64,000 nt of DNA from Jatrophihabitans telluris (GTDB lineage Bacteria; Actinomycetota; Actinomycetes; Mycobacteriales; Jatrophihabitantaceae), in NCBI RefSeq assembly GCF_023516435.1, contig NZ_CP097332.1, positions 1,922,001 to 1,986,000 on the forward strand, written 5' to 3'. Below are positions 62,444 to 64,000 of the stretch, piece by piece. How positions within the stretch are numbered: the stretch's first letter is position 1; each line of letters begins with the position of its first letter. The position numbers and the translations under genes are program-made. The notes beneath the pieces are model-generated. The model saw only the letters and a list, made by a program, of their open reading frames with translations, did no database searches and had not been told where the DNA came from.

Positions 62444-63670
62444 ATGCGCACGCTCGACGATCTGATCAAGGTCGGGGTGAGGGGCCGCCGCGTTCTGGTC
62501 CGTAGCGACCTGAACGTCCCGCTGTCCAAGCACGACACGCCAACCGTGACCGACGACGGGCGCATCCGGGCATCCCTGCCGGTGCTGGTGCGCCTGCTGG
62601 AAGCCGGTGCCCGGGTGATCGTGACGGCCCATCTCGGACGTCCCAAGGGAGCGCCGGAGGACAAGTACTCGCTGCGCCCGGTGGCCGACCGGTTGGCCCA
62701 ACTGCTCGGTCGTCCGGTGCAGTTCGCCCTGGACACCGTCGGTGAAAGCGCCCGGTTGATGGCGGACGGCCTGTCCGACGGCGAGCTGCTCCTGCTGGAA
62801 AACGTCCGGTTCAATCCGGGTGAGACGTCGAAGAACGATGCGGAGCGCGCTGAGTTCGCCACCGCGCTGGCCTTGCTCACCGGTGGTGAGGAGGACGGCG
62901 GCGCCTACGTCGATGACGCCTTCGGGGCGGTGCACCGGGCCCACGCGTCGGTCTACGACGTCGCCAAACTGCTGCCGCACTACTGCGGCGATCTGGTCCG
63001 CGACGAGCTCGCCGTGCTGCAGCGGCTGACCGGCGAGGCCGGCGACGTCGAGCGGCCCTACGTCGTGGTCCTCGGCGGTTCCAAGGTCTCCGACAAGCTC
63101 GCCGTCATCGAGGCGCTGCTGCCGAAGGTCGACCGCCTGCTGGTGGGCGGAGGGATGTGCTTCACCTTCCTCAAGTCGCAGGGCTACGAGGTCGGCAAGT
63201 CGTTGCTGGAGGCAGACCAGGTCGACACGTGCGCGAGGCTACTGGCCGAGTCCGGTGACAAGATCGTCCTGCCCAGCGACGTCGTCGTGGCGCCCGAGTT
63301 CTCCGCCGACGCGCCGGTCCTGACCGTCCCCGTCTCGCAGATGCCGGCCGACCAGCTCGGCCTGGACATCGGGCCTGATTCGGTTGCGGCGTTCGCAAGG
63401 GTGTTGCACGAGGCGACGACGGTGTTCTGGAACGGACCGATGGGTGTCTTCGAACTTGCGCCGTTCGCGGCCGGGACCAAGGGCGTGGCCGAAGCGGTCA
63501 CGGGGGCCAGGGGCCTGACCGTCGTCGGCGGTGGGGATTCGGCGGCAGCCGTACGAGCCCTCGGCATCGACGAGAACCTGTTCGGCCATATCTCCACCGG
63601 CGGCGGGGCTTCGCTGGAGTACCTGGAGGGCAAGACCCTGCCGGGCGTCGCTGTCCTGTCCGAGAGCTGA
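62444..63670 (+). CDS. pgk: Phosphoglycerate kinase
   Basis: 408 residues. Motifs: [67 protein letters not shown], and the ATP site [23 protein letters not shown] and [13 protein letters not shown]. Transfers phosphate from 1,3-bisphosphoglycerate to ADP. ATG with GGGGG upstream; 87 nt after gap, 5 nt before tpiA. Confidence 0.97.
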   Translation: MRTLDDLIKVGVRGRRVLVRSDLNVPLSKHDTPTVTDDGRIRASLPVLVRLLEAGARVIVTAHLGRPKGAPEDKYSLRPVADRLAQLLGRPVQFALDTVGESARLMADGLSDGELLLLENVRFNPGETSKNDAERAEFATALALLTGGEEDGGAYVDDAFGAVHRAHASVYDVAKLLPHYCGDLVRDELAVLQRLTGEAGDVERPYVVVLGGSKVSDKLAVIEALLPKVDRLLVGGGMCFTFLKSQGYEVGKSLLEADQVDTCARLLAESGDKIVLPSDVVVAPEFSADAPVLTVPVSQMPADQLGLDIGPDSVAAFARVLHEATTVFWNGPMGVFELAPFAAGTKGVAEAVTGARGLTVVGGGDSAAAVRALGIDENLFGHISTGGGASLEYLEGKTLPGVAVLSES

Positions 63671-63675
63671 TCGGC

Positions 63676-64000
63676 GTGGCCAAACCTGTGCGCAAGCCGT
63701 TGATCGCCGGCAACTGGAAGATGAATCTGAGCCATCTCGAGGCGATCGCCCTCGTCCAGAAGATCGCGTTCTCGCTCAAGCCGCAGCATTACGACGCGGT
63801 GGACGTGACGGTGCTGCCGGCCTTCACCTCCATCCGGTCGGTGCAGTCGCTCATCGACGGCGACAAGCTCCGCCTCAGCTACGGCGCTCAGGACCTGAGC
63901 CCGCACGCGTCGGGCGCGTACACCGGTGACGTCTCCGGACCGATGCTCGCCAAGCTCGGCTGCTCCTTCGTCACCGTCGGTCACTCGGAGCGGCGCCAGT
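63676..64000 (+). CDS. tpiA: Triosephosphate isomerase, N-terminal part
   Basis: GTG start 5 nt after pgk; 108 codons are seen before the window ends. [10 protein letters not shown] has the substrate-binding Asn/Lys and the last residues [13 protein letters not shown] hold the catalytic His. The active-site Glu and the phosphate loop lie outside. Confidence 0.96.
   Translation, partial: MAKPVRKPLIAGNWKMNLSHLEAIALVQKIAFSLKPQHYDAVDVTVLPAFTSIRSVQSLIDGDKLRLSYGAQDLSPHASGAYTGDVSGPMLAKLGCSFVTVGHSERRQ

Overview
The window is a 64 kb stretch of core chromosome from a high-GC Gram-positive actinomycete. I see no insertion sequences, phage genes, CRISPR arrays or rRNA. Most start codons are GTG or ATG, with at least one likely TTG, and several genes have a TAnnnT -10 box only 6-7 nt upstream of GTG, the pattern of leaderless actinobacterial mRNAs. 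Gene order matches Mycobacterium tuberculosis and Streptomyces core loci: steA-steB-pyrG-nudix-xerD, parA-scpA-scpB-rluB-cmk-der, pgsA/DUF881/sbp/DUF881-gcvH-garA-ftsR-bfn-merR-gcvP, and uvrC-rapZ-yvcK-whiA-gap-pgk-tpiA. The genus cannot be fixed from the sequence alone. It does not look like a Mycobacterium (GarA carries a zinc ribbon, and AroH-type chorismate mutase sits inside the cmk operon) and could be a frankialean-type actinomycete.

Layout. 1-12.7 kb: cell-envelope/division (SteA/SteB), CTP synthase, ADP-ribose Nudix hydrolase, XerD, a DUF3352 membrane protein, then an orphan ParA with condensin partners ScpAB, RluB, AroH, Cmk and Der. 12.7-22.5 kb: tRNA-Pro(GGG), a DUF6314 protein, a CDP-alcohol phosphatidyltransferase, the DUF881-sbp-DUF881 membrane set, GcvH, GarA, FtsR, bifunctional nuclease, a second MerR regulator and a glycine-riboswitch-controlled GcvP. 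22.5-31.6 kb: DUF5999, a HAD phosphatase divergent from GuaB1 (GMP reductase-like), a CzrA-type ArsR/CDF zinc-efflux pair with a visible promoter and operator, a giant fused ABC exporter, and a CPA2 antiporter. 31.5-37.9 kb: NHEJ (LigD-type polymerase, Ku), an orphan TrmB/LuxR-type regulator, UvrB. 38-44 kb: the most accessory-looking part, with pseudouridine catabolism (PsuK, PsuG) and a block of class-III aminotransferase, AsnC regulator, ABM-fold protein, nitroreductase and flavin reductase. 44-52.8 kb: HrpA helicase, MFS transporter, metallo-beta-lactamase-fold hydrolase, kinase-like DUF4032, Ung, PPOX-fold protein. 52.9-64 kb: UvrA, UvrC, RapZ, YvcK, WhiA, and the glycolytic gap-pgk-tpiA operon, truncated at the window end.

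How the genes work together. The window is rich in DNA maintenance: all three UvrABC excision genes, Ung, Ku and LigD-Pol, XerD, ParA/ScpAB. The most interesting regulatory signal is that uvrA, uvrB and uvrC each carry a similar promoter element, TGTCG followed 11 nt later by a TAnnnT -10 box, resembling the LexA-independent PafBC (RecA-NDp) promoter of mycobacteria; uvrA also has LexA-like half-sites at its predicted start of transcription. Short tandem repeats sit beside or inside the same repair genes. I did not find a clearly new multi-gene system; the aminotransferase/AsnC/flavoenzyme block and the kinase-like DUF4032-MBL pair are the least understood parts.
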